NCBI GenBank assembly: GCA_018436095.1
Contig: JAHDMJ010000007.1
Coordinates: 205,823 to 269,822, forward strand
Direction: 5' to 3'
Length of the DNA stretch: 64,000 nucleotides
Origin: Clostridia bacterium
GTDB taxonomy: Bacteria; Bacillota; Peptococcia; DRI-13; UBA5745
The first letter of the stretch is position 1. Each line of letters starts with the position of its first letter. The notes below the pieces were generated by a model. It saw only the letters and a list, made by a program, of their open reading frames with translations. It was not told the origin of the DNA and did no database searches. Below, piece after piece: positions 26,177-35,526 of this stretch. Both the position numbers and the translations under genes were made by a program.

Positions 26177-27967
26177 ATGCAGAAAAGGAAGATGGCTTTG
26201 AGCAGATATTCTACTCGTATAATCACATGCTTGCTGCTCTCCCTGCTTTTATTGGGAAGCTGCGGCCAGGCCGGCGGCAAATCGGACCCTATTGCTTCTG
26301 TTTCTGCCGAAAAGACCCCTCTCCGTTTGGAAGAAGGCGTACTGCGCCCTTTGATTTTTGAGGGTGAGATTTCCAGTACCCGTTATTCTCTGGAGGAGGG
26401 CAAAATCACCGCCGTAGCTAATGGCTTTTCTTTGGATTTGTATTTCAGCGACGAACTGGATCCCGCTTCCATCGAAAGCGCCATCCAGCTCAAAGGCCCG
26501 TCGGAGGTTCAGTACATTGCTATGCAGCAGGAATCCGCTCCTGCCGGCGGACAACACATCGTTAATATAAACGTTCCTGCCGCCCCTCCCGGCAATTATC
26601 AATTGACCATCACCAATGCCTTGGCCGGTAAAAATTCTTTGCCTTTAGGGGAATCCATTCCGATCAGCATTCACCTGGACGCCCAGACGGAAGGAGAGTT
26701 CTTTCTGCTGGATTCCAGCGGCTTACCCCGGCCCATTACCTATGAAGAATGCCGGAACGGCCTGGCTTTATCCGATACAGCCAAGACCTTTATCATCCAT
26801 TTCGACCAGGAGGTCAATCAGGTTTCAGTAGAAGATTCCTTGAAATCCGGCCTCAAAGAACAACCGGTCATCACCGCTTTTTCCTGGCTGACCCCTCAGC
26901 AATTGCGGGTGAACCTGACTCAGCTGCAGACCGGCATGAGCTATCACCTTATCCTGGATCAGGGCATGGACAAAAAAGGCAACAGTATTTTAGGCTCCTG
27001 CTATTTCCGTACAGGCAAAGCCTCAAATGTCGGTGTGATTCAGCTAGCCACCGGTGAAATGAATATGCTGTATCAATTCAGCGAAGAACGCTTTTCCGGC
27101 GTCCGGTCTCAGCTAATCAACAATAAGATTCTTTTGCAAGCCGGCACCAGTCTCACCTGGAGCTTCGGCCTAGGAGCAAGGCAGCTCTTTTCCCTGCCCT
27201 CCCTCCGTTATGATCTGGCTCTGCCGCAGCATTACCGGGAACCGATTTGGCTGGATTACGACAATTTATTAGGCTATAACAGCTCTTCCAAAACCCTTAA
27301 CCTGGTTTCCGCACCGGAGGGCAAAGTAACTCCCCTTTATACTCTGCCCGATCGTCCCATTGAGTGCCGCTTGTCTCCCAACGGCCGCCTGCTGGCTGTT
27401 ACCTGCAAAAACACCGCCGACAGCCAGAAAGTGGATCTGCTGCTCATCGACATCCAGAAAAAAACCTTGCTGCATCAGTTAGCAGCTTTTGCTCAGCCCT
27501 ACAATACCCCTACCGGCTTGCCGACGATCAACCTGACCTGGAGCAGCAACGACGCCATTATTTACACCGACGGCAACCATATTCTGCGGGCCTACCTGTC
27601 TTCCGAAGGCAAAATCATGGAAAAAACCAATACCATAGTCAAGGACGGCCGTATCCTGGATTATTATGGCGACCAGGCTTTGCTGCTTTACAGACCCGTT
27701 GGCGGCAACAGCGATTCTCTCTACTTGCTGCAAGACGACAAAAGCCGCCGCTTAAAAAACATTTCGGCCGAAGAGAAAAACTTTTATTGCGTCTTGGTTG
27801 ACCCCGAAACCATTCTATACCAAAAGGGCGAAGAGATTTATCGTTACTCCATTGCCGGGCAAAGCTCCGAATTAATCGGCGGCGGCTTGCTGCTGGGTGT
27901 GTCCGCCAACCGGGATAAGGCATATTATATGGTCAATGCCGAAGATTACAGCCGCTCGGCGCCTTGA
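26177..27967 (+). CDS. lipoprotein with Ig-like and beta-propeller-like regions
   Basis: A 596-residue secreted lipoprotein: signal 'IITCLLLSLLLLGSC' gives a lipobox LGSC with the Cys at about residue 29 of the longest frame. Residues about 60-270 hold two Ig-like modules of SbsA type ('FSLDLYFSDELDPASIESAIQL', 'KTFIIHFDQEVNQVSVEDSL'). The C-terminal half has repeated beta-strand patterns as in WD40/PD40 propellers ('ECRLSPNGRLLAVTCKN', 'INLTWSSNDAIIYTDGN'). It lies about 115 bases after the 3D-domain gene and ends at a strong terminator. The first ATG (26177) is used; 26192 is an alternative. No enzymatic motif was seen; function unknown. Confidence 0.75.
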   Translation: MQKRKMALSRYSTRIITCLLLSLLLLGSCGQAGGKSDPIASVSAEKTPLRLEEGVLRPLIFEGEISSTRYSLEEGKITAVANGFSLDLYFSDELDPASIESAIQLKGPSEVQYIAMQQESAPAGGQHIVNINVPAAPPGNYQLTITNALAGKNSLPLGESIPISIHLDAQTEGEFFLLDSSGLPRPITYEECRNGLALSDTAKTFIIHFDQEVNQVSVEDSLKSGLKEQPVITAFSWLTPQQLRVNLTQLQTGMSYHLILDQGMDKKGNSILGSCYFRTGKASNVGVIQLATGEMNMLYQFSEERFSGVRSQLINNKILLQAGTSLTWSFGLGARQLFSLPSLRYDLALPQHYREPIWLDYDNLLGYNSSSKTLNLVSAPEGKVTPLYTLPDRPIECRLSPNGRLLAVTCKNTADSQKVDLLLIDIQKKTLLHQLAAFAQPYNTPTGLPTINLTWSSNDAIIYTDGNHILRAYLSSEGKIMEKTNTIVKDGRILDYYGDQALLLYRPVGGNSDSLYLLQDDKSRRLKNISAEEKNFYCVLVDPETILYQKGEEIYRYSIAGQSSELIGGGLLLGVSANRDKAYYMVNAEDYSRSAP

Positions 27968-28000
27968 TACAGTAAATAAACATTGACGACTTAATGATTT

Positions 28001-28032
28001 GGCTACCGGCTATATGCCGGTAGCCTTTTTTC
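28001..28032 (+). terminator. intrinsic terminator after the lipoprotein gene
   Basis: GGCTACCGGC and GCCGGTAGCC form a perfect stem around TATAT, followed by six T. It lies 34 bases after the lipoprotein stop codon. Confidence 0.93.
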
Positions 28033-28085
28033 GCAGGCAAAAAATCATGGATTAATTCTATTCTCTATTGCTTGACGGCTCTTGC

Positions 28086-28371
28086 AGAAATTCTCAAAAG
28101 CTATTATAACGATGGAAACGTTAAGCCTCCCTTGTATTATTACCGGGACGCCGACAAAAACGGGATCGATCTATTGATTGAAAACGGCGATACGCTGCAC
28201 CCTGTTTAAGTAAAAATCAGCAGCGACCCGACAAAATCGATGATTAAGTCGTTCCGCTGCTTGAGTGCCAACAAGAGCAAAAAAGTCGGTACCGGCGCCG
28301 TAATTTGCCTGGCAAAAGAACGGCTGCCGCTGACAGAGGATGTCTGGATTTTGCCGGCAGGCATGATTTAG
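28086..28371 (+). pseudogene. C-terminal remnant of a DUF4143 AAA-family protein
   Basis: Translation in one frame gives AEILKSYYND, then PPLYYYRDADKNGIDLLIE, then NGDTLHPV-stop-VKISSDPTKS, then VGTGAVICLAKERLPL and DVWILPAGMI-stop. This is the C-terminal end of ATP-binding proteins with the DUF4143 domain, whose conserved Tyr-Arg-Asp...Ile-Asp and Glu-Ile-Lys motifs are recognisable. The Glu codon of the last motif has become TAA. There is no start codon and no AAA+ domain upstream. It is a decayed fragment that overlaps the truA stop codon on the other strand. Confidence 0.85.
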
Positions 28372-29141
28372 TACTCCAGCAAGCTTCCGTACTCTACCTG
28401 CTGCAAGGTCAAGCCCTGGGGCGGTAGGGTAGCTCCCGTAAGCTTGCGGTCTCCCAGCCCCAAAAGCACGGGCATGTCTTGAGGACGCCGTTTGCCTGCT
28501 CCTACCTCCAGCAAGGTACCGGCAATAATTCTTACCATATTCCACAGGAAGCCGTTGCCCCTTACGAAAAGCCGCAACAGCCGGCCTTCCTTTTCCAAGC
28601 GGCATTCGTAAATCTCCCGGACAAAGGTTTTTGTCTTGGCGCCGGCTGCGCAAAAAGCTCTGAAATCATGGCTGCCCTCCAGATAGGAAGCGGCTTCCTG
28701 CATGGCCGCCAAGTCCAAATCATAGGTAACATGATAGCTGTAGCGGCGGTGAAATGGGCTGGGTACGCAATGGCAGTAAAACTGGTAAACGTAGGTCTTC
28801 TCTTTGGCGGAAAACCTGGCATGAAAATCCGCCGCCGCCTGCCGGCTTTCCCGGATGACGATGGCTTCCGGCAGGTAAGGCACCAGAGCCAGCATCCAGC
28901 GCTCCGGCGGAATGGTGCTCTTCGTAAAGAAATTCACCACCTGGCCCCAGGCATGGACGCCGGTATCGGTACGGCCGGAGCCTTCAATCGTTATCGTCTC
29001 TCCCGTCAGCTTGTATATGGCCGTCTCCAGGGACTCCTGAATAGTGGGAAGACCTGTGCCTGCCTGGCTTTGAAAACCGAAGAAATCGGTGCCGTCATAG
29101 GCTACGGTGAGAACAATATTGCGGCCGTCTCTTTCGATCAT
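28368..29141 (-). CDS. truA: tRNA pseudouridine(38-40) synthase TruA
   Basis: A 257-residue enzyme that isomerises uridines 38-40 in the tRNA anticodon stem-loop. The catalytic Asp is in GRTDTGVHAWGQVVNF. Other family elements are 'VAYDGTDFFGFQSQ' at the start and 'RGNGFLWNMVRIIAGTLLEVG' near residue 200. AAGGAG seven bases before the ATG at 29141 fixes the start. It follows ecfT closely, as in many Firmicutes, but rplM and rpsI, which usually come next, are absent; a convergent pseudogene takes their place. Confidence 0.96.
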   Translation of the reverse strand: MIERDGRNIVLTVAYDGTDFFGFQSQAGTGLPTIQESLETAIYKLTGETITIEGSGRTDTGVHAWGQVVNFFTKSTIPPERWMLALVPYLPEAIVIRESRQAAADFHARFSAKEKTYVYQFYCHCVPSPFHRRYSYHVTYDLDLAAMQEAASYLEGSHDFRAFCAAGAKTKTFVREIYECRLEKEGRLLRLFVRGNGFLWNMVRIIAGTLLEVGAGKRRPQDMPVLLGLGDRKLTGATLPPQGLTLQQVEYGSLLEY

Positions 29142-29165
29142 TGATTTCTCCTTAAACAAATATGC

Positions 29166-29975
29166 TCAGACAAACAGCTTCAGCCACAGCCTGTCTACAA
29201 TCACAAAAACCAAAAAGCAAATCACCGCAGCAAAGGCCCAACCGTCCCCTGCCCGGTAACGCAATTGCCGCATACGGGTCCGGCCTTCGCCCCCCCGGTA
29301 GCAGCGGGCTTCCATGGCCATGGCCAAGTCGTCGGCCCGGCGAAAGGCGCTGATAAACAAAGGAATCAGCAAAGGCACCAGGCTTTTGGCTTTGGCCATC
29401 AGGCCGCCAGTCTCAAAGTCTGCCCCCCGGGCAATCTGGGCTTTCATAATCCGCTCCGTCTCCTCAATCAGCGTGGGAATAAAACGCAAAGCAATGGTCA
29501 TCATCATGGCCAGCTCATGGGCCATAGGGATGAAGCATCGTTTCATGATCCGCTCCAGCCCATCGGTCAAGAGAATCGGCGTGGTAGTCAGCGTCAGCAG
29601 AGCCGTCACATTCAAAAGCAAGGCTAATCTTACCACCATAAAAACACCCTTAAGAACGCCGCCCCCAGTGATCTTCAAAAACCGCCACTGCCAGAGAATT
29701 TCACCTTCCGCCGTCATAAAAAAGTTGAGGATCAGCGTCAGCACCATCAACAGCCACATGGGTTTAAGCCCCTTGGCCAGGGTTTTTAAAGGAACGCCGG
29801 AGAGGGCGATGATTACCGCCGTAAAGGCCAGCACATAGCCGAAGCTTTGCAGTTCCTTAACGGTAAAAAGGGCCACCATATAAAGGAACAGGCAGATGAT
29901 CTTCGTCCGGGGATCCAGCCGGTGCAAAAAAGACCGGCCGGGATAATATTGTCCGATGGTAATATCTCTAAGCAT
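29166..29975 (-). CDS. ecfT: ECF transporter transmembrane subunit EcfT
   Basis: A 269-residue membrane protein, the scaffold of energy-coupling-factor vitamin transporters. It begins 'ITIGQYYPGRSFLHRLDPRTKI', typical of EcfT, has about six hydrophobic segments, and carries the coupling helices with ARGADFETGGLMAKAKS (Ala-Arg-Gly) and the second 'MAMEARCYRGGEGRTRM' (Ala-Arg-Cys instead of Ala-Arg-Gly) that dock on the ATPases. It overlaps ecfA2 by eight bases. No substrate-binding S component is encoded in the window, as expected for a group II system serving several S components. Confidence 0.95.
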   Translation of the reverse strand: MLRDITIGQYYPGRSFLHRLDPRTKIICLFLYMVALFTVKELQSFGYVLAFTAVIIALSGVPLKTLAKGLKPMWLLMVLTLILNFFMTAEGEILWQWRFLKITGGGVLKGVFMVVRLALLLNVTALLTLTTTPILLTDGLERIMKRCFIPMAHELAMMMTIALRFIPTLIEETERIMKAQIARGADFETGGLMAKAKSLVPLLIPLFISAFRRADDLAMAMEARCYRGGEGRTRMRQLRYRAGDGWAFAAVICFLVFVIVDRLWLKLFV

Positions 29976-30819
29976 GGCCTAACACCCGCAGGATTTCATC
30001 CTGCCCTTCTTCAATGGTCAGCACATCCTGATGAACGGCCAACCCTTTTTCTTTCAACCTCATCATCAGCTTCATCACTTCCGGCACGTCAAGGCCCATG
30101 GCCTCCAATTCTTTGGCCTTGCCAAAAACCTGCCTCACCGCATCGTCATAAACGATATGCCCCTGATGGATCACCACCAGCCGCTGAGCCAGCCGGGCCA
30201 CATCATCCATACTGTGGCTTACCAAAATAATGGCCAGGCCTTTTTCGTTCAGCCGCTTTAGCTGGTATAAAATCTCCTCCCGGCCTTTAGGATCAAGACC
30301 GGCGCAGGGCTCGTCCAAGATCAGATATTTAGGCTGCATAGCTAAGACGCCGGCAATGGCCACCCGCCGTTTTTCACCGCCGGATAAGCCGAAGGGCGAC
30401 AGCTCTTTAAACTTTTCATAATCCAAATCCACCATTTTCATGGCCCAGCGTACCCGGCGCTGAATTTCCCCTTGGTCCAGCCCCAGGGTTTTGGGGCCAA
30501 AGGCGATATCCAAAGCCACCGTTTCTTCAAAAAGCTGATGCTCCGGATATTGAAACACCAGTCCCACCTTGCGGCGGATTTCTTTGAGATCTTTGCTTTT
30601 GGGCAAAATGGCCATATTATCCACCATGGCCTGGCCGGCCATGGGAAATAACAGGCCGTTGCAATGCTGGATCAGTGTGGATTTGCCGCTGCCCGTATGG
30701 CCGATCAGGCCCACAAATTGCCCACTTTTGATGGTCAGATTCACATCGTGCAAAGCCGGCGATTCATAAGGGGTACCGGGCTGGTAGGTATAGGAGAGGT
30801 TTTGTAATACTATGGGCAT
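29968..30819 (-). CDS. ecfA2: ECF transporter ATPase EcfA2
   Basis: A 283-residue ATPase. Walker A is GHTGSGKST, the signature LSGGEKRR follows as 'LSPFGLSGGEKRRVAIAG', Walker B is YLILDEPCAGLD, and the switch His lies in ILVSHSMDD. The start MPIVLQNLSYTYQPGTPYE is typical of the second ATPase of the pair. It pairs with EcfA1 to drive the EcfT-S component complex. It overlaps ecfA1 by ten bases and ecfT by eight. Confidence 0.95.
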   Translation of the reverse strand: MPIVLQNLSYTYQPGTPYESPALHDVNLTIKSGQFVGLIGHTGSGKSTLIQHCNGLLFPMAGQAMVDNMAILPKSKDLKEIRRKVGLVFQYPEHQLFEETVALDIAFGPKTLGLDQGEIQRRVRWAMKMVDLDYEKFKELSPFGLSGGEKRRVAIAGVLAMQPKYLILDEPCAGLDPKGREEILYQLKRLNEKGLAIILVSHSMDDVARLAQRLVVIHQGHIVYDDAVRQVFGKAKELEAMGLDVPEVMKLMMRLKEKGLAVHQDVLTIEEGQDEILRVLGHA

Positions 30820-31619
30820 AAAGCCACCACCAATTCTTCAATGGTCAAAACCGATAGGGGCAGGGCAAAGCCCTGCTGCCGCAGCCGGTGGGCCATTTCC
30901 ACCGCCAGAGGCACGTCAAGCCGCAGCTTCTTCAGCTCTTCCACTTGATTAAAAACTTCCTGAGGATTGCCGCTCATGACGATTTTACCTTCCTCCATGA
31001 CCACGATACGGTGGGCGGCTACGGCTTCCTCCATCATATGGGTTATATAAATAACGGTAATCTTCTCTTCCTGATTCAGCTTCTGCACCGCCGCCATTAC
31101 CTCCCGGCGGCCCCGGGGATCCAGCATAGCCGTAGGCTCGTCCAAAACCAGCACCTTAGGCCGCATAGCCATGACGCCGGCAATGGCCACCCGCTGCTTT
31201 TGGCCGCCGGAAAGCAAATGCACCGCCCGGTCTTTGTATTCGCTCATACCCACTCCGGCCAAGGCCTCATCTACCTGCTTCCGGATCAAGGCCGGCTCTA
31301 TTCCCAGGTTTTCCGGGCCGAAAGCCGTATCCTCCTCCACGGAAGTAGCGATCAGCTGATTATCGGGGTTTTGGAAAACCATGCCCACCTGCTGCCGCAA
31401 CGGCCAAAATTCCTCGGGATTTTGGCTGTCCAAACCGTTGACGGTCACTTTGCCGGCCGTAGGCAAAAGCAAGCCGTTGATATGTTTGGCTAATGTGGAT
31501 TTGCCGGAGCCGTTATGGCCCAGGATTACTAAAAATTCGCCGTCAGACACCGTCAGATCGATGCCCTTCAGCGCTTCTTTGTTTTCATATTCGTAATGAA
31601 GATCCTTAATTTCGATCAA
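30810..31619 (-). CDS. ecfA1: ECF transporter ATPase EcfA1
   Basis: A 269-residue ATPase with Walker A GHNGSGKST, Q-loop 'VGMVFQNPDNQLIATSVEEDTAFGPENLG' (the NPDNQ form diagnostic of EcfA1), signature LSGGQKQR, Walker B VLVLDEPTAMLD and switch His in YITHMMEE. Start is TTG with AGGAGG eight bases upstream. It is the first gene of ecfA1-ecfA2-ecfT-truA. In many Firmicutes rplQ lies just upstream; here a 114-base gap and an MFS gene of an accessory module replace it. Confidence 0.95.
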   Translation of the reverse strand: MIEIKDLHYEYENKEALKGIDLTVSDGEFLVILGHNGSGKSTLAKHINGLLLPTAGKVTVNGLDSQNPEEFWPLRQQVGMVFQNPDNQLIATSVEEDTAFGPENLGIEPALIRKQVDEALAGVGMSEYKDRAVHLLSGGQKQRVAIAGVMAMRPKVLVLDEPTAMLDPRGRREVMAAVQKLNQEEKITVIYITHMMEEAVAAHRIVVMEEGKIVMSGNPQEVFNQVEELKKLRLDVPLAVEMAHRLRQQGFALPLSVLTIEELVVALCP

Positions 31620-31733
31620 CAGCTAAGCCTCCTGACCGCTTGTACATAATCTATTCGCTAAATAATCCGTAAAAATTATTTTACCATGCAAAACCAAGTC
31701 TGTACAGTCATTGCTTAGGACAGGACAGTTAGC

Positions 31734-33026
31734 TTAATCGCCAAAAGCGTATGACTTGAATCCTGCGAGAAACAACAGCGAGACCAGCAAGGTAAGGGCT
31801 GTGAAACAGACCGCCGCCACATGAAGGTCCATTCGGTCCAACACGGCGCCGTACAGCAGTGCGCCAAAGGGCAGACCGCCCTTGGTAATGAGCCCCACTA
31901 CGGAGAATACCCGAGATAAAAGCGGCTCCGGCGTCTGCCGCTGCATCACCGTTTGCAGGGGGACGTTGAGAAACATGACTGCTGCACTAAGCACCCCCGC
32001 TGCTCCGGATATAAGGCCGAGATAAATAAGGGTATCAGTACCCAACACAGCCAGTATCCCCGGCATAACCAAGAATGCGGACAACACTGAGCTTCCCATT
32101 AACAGCATCAGCCCCAGCTTCAGTGCACCGCGTTCCTGCCCCGTTTTGCCGAAAAGCACGCCGGTCAGGACGCCGCCCAGCAGCGCCCCCAGCATAATCA
32201 CAATTTGCAGCAAACCGTATTGGGTATCGCTATAAGAAAGCCGGGTACGGAACAGCAGGGGCAGCATTACCTGAAACACCGGCATCACAAGGGCATAAAT
32301 CGCCAGCAGAGACAGGCACAGGTTGCGGATGGCCGGTTGGCCCAGCACAAATCCTCCGCCCTCCCGCAAAGCTGACAACATCCCCTGCTTTTCCTCCGCA
32401 TTGCGGTGGCTGTATTGGATAAATATTTCGCTGATGCCAGACAGCAGAAAGGAAATCCCGTTGATGAAAAATAAGAGAGAAATTCCAAATGCGGCATAAA
32501 GCGTCGTTCCAATCACCGGGCCGGCCAGTCCGGAAAGCGTCCGCATGGAGTACAAGGCGGAATTGGCTCTGGAAAGCTGTTCTCTGCTGACCAGCTGGGG
32601 CAGGATCCCTTTGGTAGCCGGATCAAACAAGCCATTTAGAAGCGCAATTATCGCCTGTATGCACATCACCATCCCCAGAGACATCCTGCCCATTTGAGAC
32701 AAAAGAGCCAGGAGCAGAATAGCCCCGCCGCTAAGGAGGTCGGTCAGTACCATGATGGTTTTCCGGTTCCACCAGTCCCCCAGCACCCCGGCCAGGGGAT
32801 AGATGAGCAGTGCCGGAACAATGGACAAAAAAGTAAACAGTCCAACTGTGGCGGCGGAGCCTCCCATGTCCAGAATATAAAGGGGGATGACAATCATCTG
32901 TACCCGGGAACCGGTATCGGAGACCATCCGGCCCCATAACAGGAGCAGCAGATTTCTGCCCGGGGAAGTTTGCCTCTTGTTCACATCTGCCGCTCCTTGC
33001 TCTTTTGATTTAAAGGATTTCCACAT
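31734..33026 (-). CDS. MFS drug-efflux-like transporter
   Basis: A 430-residue membrane protein with about twelve segments, of the MFS drug:H+ antiporter type related to macrolide efflux proteins. Features are 'WGRMVSDTGSRVQMIVIPLYILDMGGSAATVGLF', then 'LAGVLGDWWNRKTIMVLTDLLSGG' (motif A), and 'SRANSALYSMRTLSGLAGPVIG'. The ATG at 33026 with GAAGG upstream is preferred to a GTG at 33038. It overlaps the end of the phosphotransferase-like gene, so both are cotranscribed with the TetR gene. Export of a toxic compound is likely; the substrate is unknown. Confidence 0.87.
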   Translation of the reverse strand: MWKSFKSKEQGAADVNKRQTSPGRNLLLLLWGRMVSDTGSRVQMIVIPLYILDMGGSAATVGLFTFLSIVPALLIYPLAGVLGDWWNRKTIMVLTDLLSGGAILLLALLSQMGRMSLGMVMCIQAIIALLNGLFDPATKGILPQLVSREQLSRANSALYSMRTLSGLAGPVIGTTLYAAFGISLLFFINGISFLLSGISEIFIQYSHRNAEEKQGMLSALREGGGFVLGQPAIRNLCLSLLAIYALVMPVFQVMLPLLFRTRLSYSDTQYGLLQIVIMLGALLGGVLTGVLFGKTGQERGALKLGLMLLMGSSVLSAFLVMPGILAVLGTDTLIYLGLISGAAGVLSAAVMFLNVPLQTVMQRQTPEPLLSRVFSVVGLITKGGLPFGALLYGAVLDRMDLHVAAVCFTALTLLVSLLFLAGFKSYAFGD

Positions 33027-35526
33027 AGCCTTCGTCACCGTTCACTCGAATGCGGTCGCCGTCCCGGATGAGCCTGGTTGCGCCGACAATGCCCACCACG
33101 GCGGGCAGGCCGTATTCCCGGGTAATAACCGCACCGTGGGTCATCATACCGCCCACCTCGGTGACCAGCCCTGTGATGGAGACGAACACCGGCGTCCAAC
33201 TGGGGTCGGTGAAGGAGGTAACCAAAATATCCCCTTTTTCCATCACCGCATCCTCGATGGACCGCACCACACGGGCGCGGCCCTCCACCACACCGGAGGA
33301 AACGCCCAGGCCGGGCAAAGCCCCGGCGGGAATCTCCTTCTGATAGGCCATCTCCGGCACCTCACCATCCGAGAACATGACCCGGGGCGGAGTAAGACTG
33401 CCAAAGTGGACATAGTCCTTTTTCCGGCGGTCGATGGCGGCATAATCCACCCGGCCGGTTCGGAGAGCCTCCTGGAGCTCCTCCAGATACAGGTAAAAGA
33501 TATCACCGGGCACTGACAGGACCCCCTGCCGGGCCAGGCGCTCCGCCTCTCGCATCATCGTTCGCTTATATACATCGTAACGGCAGACCCAGAAGTACTT
33601 GGGATATTCCCGGGTGCCCACATAATTTCGAAAAAAGGAAATGTAGCGACGCAGTTTATTTGCTTTGCGGGCTCCCAGCTTTTGCCGGGCCAGCAGCACC
33701 AGCGCCTCTGTAAGCGCCTCCATCTCCCTGCGGCCCTGTTCAAAGGAAGCTTTACCGTGCCCCTTTGGCAGAGTACGCAGATTGGTGAGGATGGTACCCA
33801 CCAACTCGGCGGGATTTTCCCGGAAGCGGGTTTTGGTGATGTCGATTTCACCGGTAGCCCGCATCCCATACTGTCGTAAAAAAGCCTCAAAGGCAGCTGC
33901 CACCGGGTTCCCCCCCTCCACCTGACGCAGGTCCTCCAGCCGGAACCCTTCCCCCGCATCTGCCAAATACTGCACCACAGCAGGGTAGTCACGGGCCAGA
34001 TCGGCTACCTCGCTCAGGGCAAGCCCCATTTCGGAGGTGGGATTGTGGTCCACTGATTTGGACAGGCAGTTGCTGATAGTCTCCTCACCGGTGAGCTTCT
34101 TGCCCATAGCGTCAATTTTTTTGAGAATAAACTGGGCAGACAGCACCATGCCGTAGCCGGTGGCATCGTAGATCACCTTGGAGAGCTCTTTTTGATCCTC
34201 CAGGATGGCCTGGATGGCCGCCATCCCTGCAAGAGGCTCCAACCGCCGCTCCAGTTGGTCCACCAGGCCCTGCATCCGGTGAATATAGCGGTCAATATCG
34301 GCGGGATCGTTATGCCGGTAAACCCGGATTCCCTCCCGAATAATGGGCAGCCAGCCGTTAAAAGAAGAGAAGCTGCCGGGGCCCTTGGGGATGCTGTCAA
34401 TATACTCCTTACGTGACAGCACATCTTCAATAGCGGCATGGGTCAGGGGGTCGGTAGCCGCCAGCTTGGTGCGAATCATTTGCTTACCGTAGGCTGATTT
34501 GGCGTCATGGGTGATATCGATATATAACCGCCCGCCTACCTCCTCCATCCGGAACAGAGAAATCAGTTGCATAAAGGATATGCCCAGGGGCAGCATTACA
34601 TCGGTCATCATTTGCATATGGCCCGCCGATACAAAAACGCGTTTGAAGCCATCCCTGCTGGCGGGAAGGGGATACAGCGTGGTAATGGCCCGGGACTGCA
34701 CGATAGAGAATCTCCCCTCCGCCCAGCACCATTCAATGTCCTGAGATGCGCCAAAGGCAGCTTCGATACGCTTACCAATAGCGGCAAGCTCCCGCAATTG
34801 GTCCTCTGTAAGGAGCGTAACGGCCTTGCTGTCCGTTTTAATGTCTTTGCCCCGCAGCCGCCAGGTAATGGGGGTTTTACGCCCGGACACCAGCTCTTCG
34901 CCCAATCCCTCAACCGCCTCGACGACACAGGTAAACCGGTCGGAGGTCATGGGATCGGCGGTAAACAGCACGCCGGAAAACTGGGCGGGCGCCATCTCCT
35001 GCACCACTACGGCAATGGCTACATCCTCATGACAGTAGCCATTTTTTATGCGATACGCAACCGCCCTGTCGTTGTACAGCGAGGCAAAGCAGTTCATTAC
35101 CGCCCGGGGAATATCGGCAACCCCCACATTCAAGTAGCTATCCTGTTGACCTGCAAAGGATGCCTCCGGCAGGTCCTCCGCCGTGGCAGAGGAGCGAACG
35201 GCAAAAAGGGTGTTCGGGGGGTAGGATGCCAGCATTGTCTCAAGCTCCTGCAAAAAGCTCTCTGGGATGGAGAGATTCCCAATCACCTGCCGGATTTCCG
35301 CACTGGCCCGGATTAGTGCCTCCTGGGTGGATGCCGTCTGCAGCCCTTTGCTCCGAGATCTGATCACATCGGCACAAAGCGCCCGAAAGGCATGGGTGGT
35401 AACGACAAAGCCACCGGGCACATTGATGCCGTCCATGGCCGACAGCCTGCTTAGATTTGCTCCTTTGCCGCCGCTCAGGACAAACTCACCGGCAGCAGTA
35501 TCAGTCAACTTCAGCAACATGCTCAT
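33010..35526 (-). CDS. PEP synthase-like / rifampicin phosphotransferase-like enzyme
   Basis: An 838-residue multidomain protein. Residues about 1-310 form the PPDK/PEP-synthase ATP-grasp domain ('GGKGANLSRL', 'FAVRSSATAEDLPEASFAGQQDSYLNV', 'PAQFSGVLFTADP', ending 'DIEWCWAEGRFSIVQSRAITTLYP'). A central helical domain spans about 320-740. The C-terminal swivelling domain carries the phosphohistidine in GGMMTHGAVITREYG (His797). The PEP/pyruvate TIM barrel of true PEP synthase is absent. This ATP-grasp / middle / His order and the length match rifampicin phosphotransferase, which inactivates the drug; many relatives have unknown substrates. The TetR and MFS neighbours support a detoxification role. 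Confidence 0.8.
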   Translation of the reverse strand: MSMLLKLTDTAAGEFVLSGGKGANLSRLSAMDGINVPGGFVVTTHAFRALCADVIRSRSKGLQTASTQEALIRASAEIRQVIGNLSIPESFLQELETMLASYPPNTLFAVRSSATAEDLPEASFAGQQDSYLNVGVADIPRAVMNCFASLYNDRAVAYRIKNGYCHEDVAIAVVVQEMAPAQFSGVLFTADPMTSDRFTCVVEAVEGLGEELVSGRKTPITWRLRGKDIKTDSKAVTLLTEDQLRELAAIGKRIEAAFGASQDIEWCWAEGRFSIVQSRAITTLYPLPASRDGFKRVFVSAGHMQMMTDVMLPLGISFMQLISLFRMEEVGGRLYIDITHDAKSAYGKQMIRTKLAATDPLTHAAIEDVLSRKEYIDSIPKGPGSFSSFNGWLPIIREGIRVYRHNDPADIDRYIHRMQGLVDQLERRLEPLAGMAAIQAILEDQKELSKVIYDATGYGMVLSAQFILKKIDAMGKKLTGEETISNCLSKSVDHNPTSEMGLALSEVADLARDYPAVVQYLADAGEGFRLEDLRQVEGGNPVAAAFEAFLRQYGMRATGEIDITKTRFRENPAELVGTILTNLRTLPKGHGKASFEQGRREMEALTEALVLLARQKLGARKANKLRRYISFFRNYVGTREYPKYFWVCRYDVYKRTMMREAERLARQGVLSVPGDIFYLYLEELQEALRTGRVDYAAIDRRKKDYVHFGSLTPPRVMFSDGEVPEMAYQKEIPAGALPGLGVSSGVVEGRARVVRSIEDAVMEKGDILVTSFTDPSWTPVFVSITGLVTEVGGMMTHGAVITREYGLPAVVGIVGATRLIRDGDRIRVNGDEGYVEIL

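Noticed and set aside
34567..35316. 249-codon plus-strand open frame inside the phosphotransferase-like gene
   Set aside because: Antisense to conserved ATP-grasp motifs and low-complexity in composition; no start signal.
33010..35526. Annotation as true phosphoenolpyruvate synthase of gluconeogenesis
   Set aside because: The C-terminal PEP/pyruvate-binding barrel is missing and the phosphohistidine domain is at the very end, as in antibiotic phosphotransferases.
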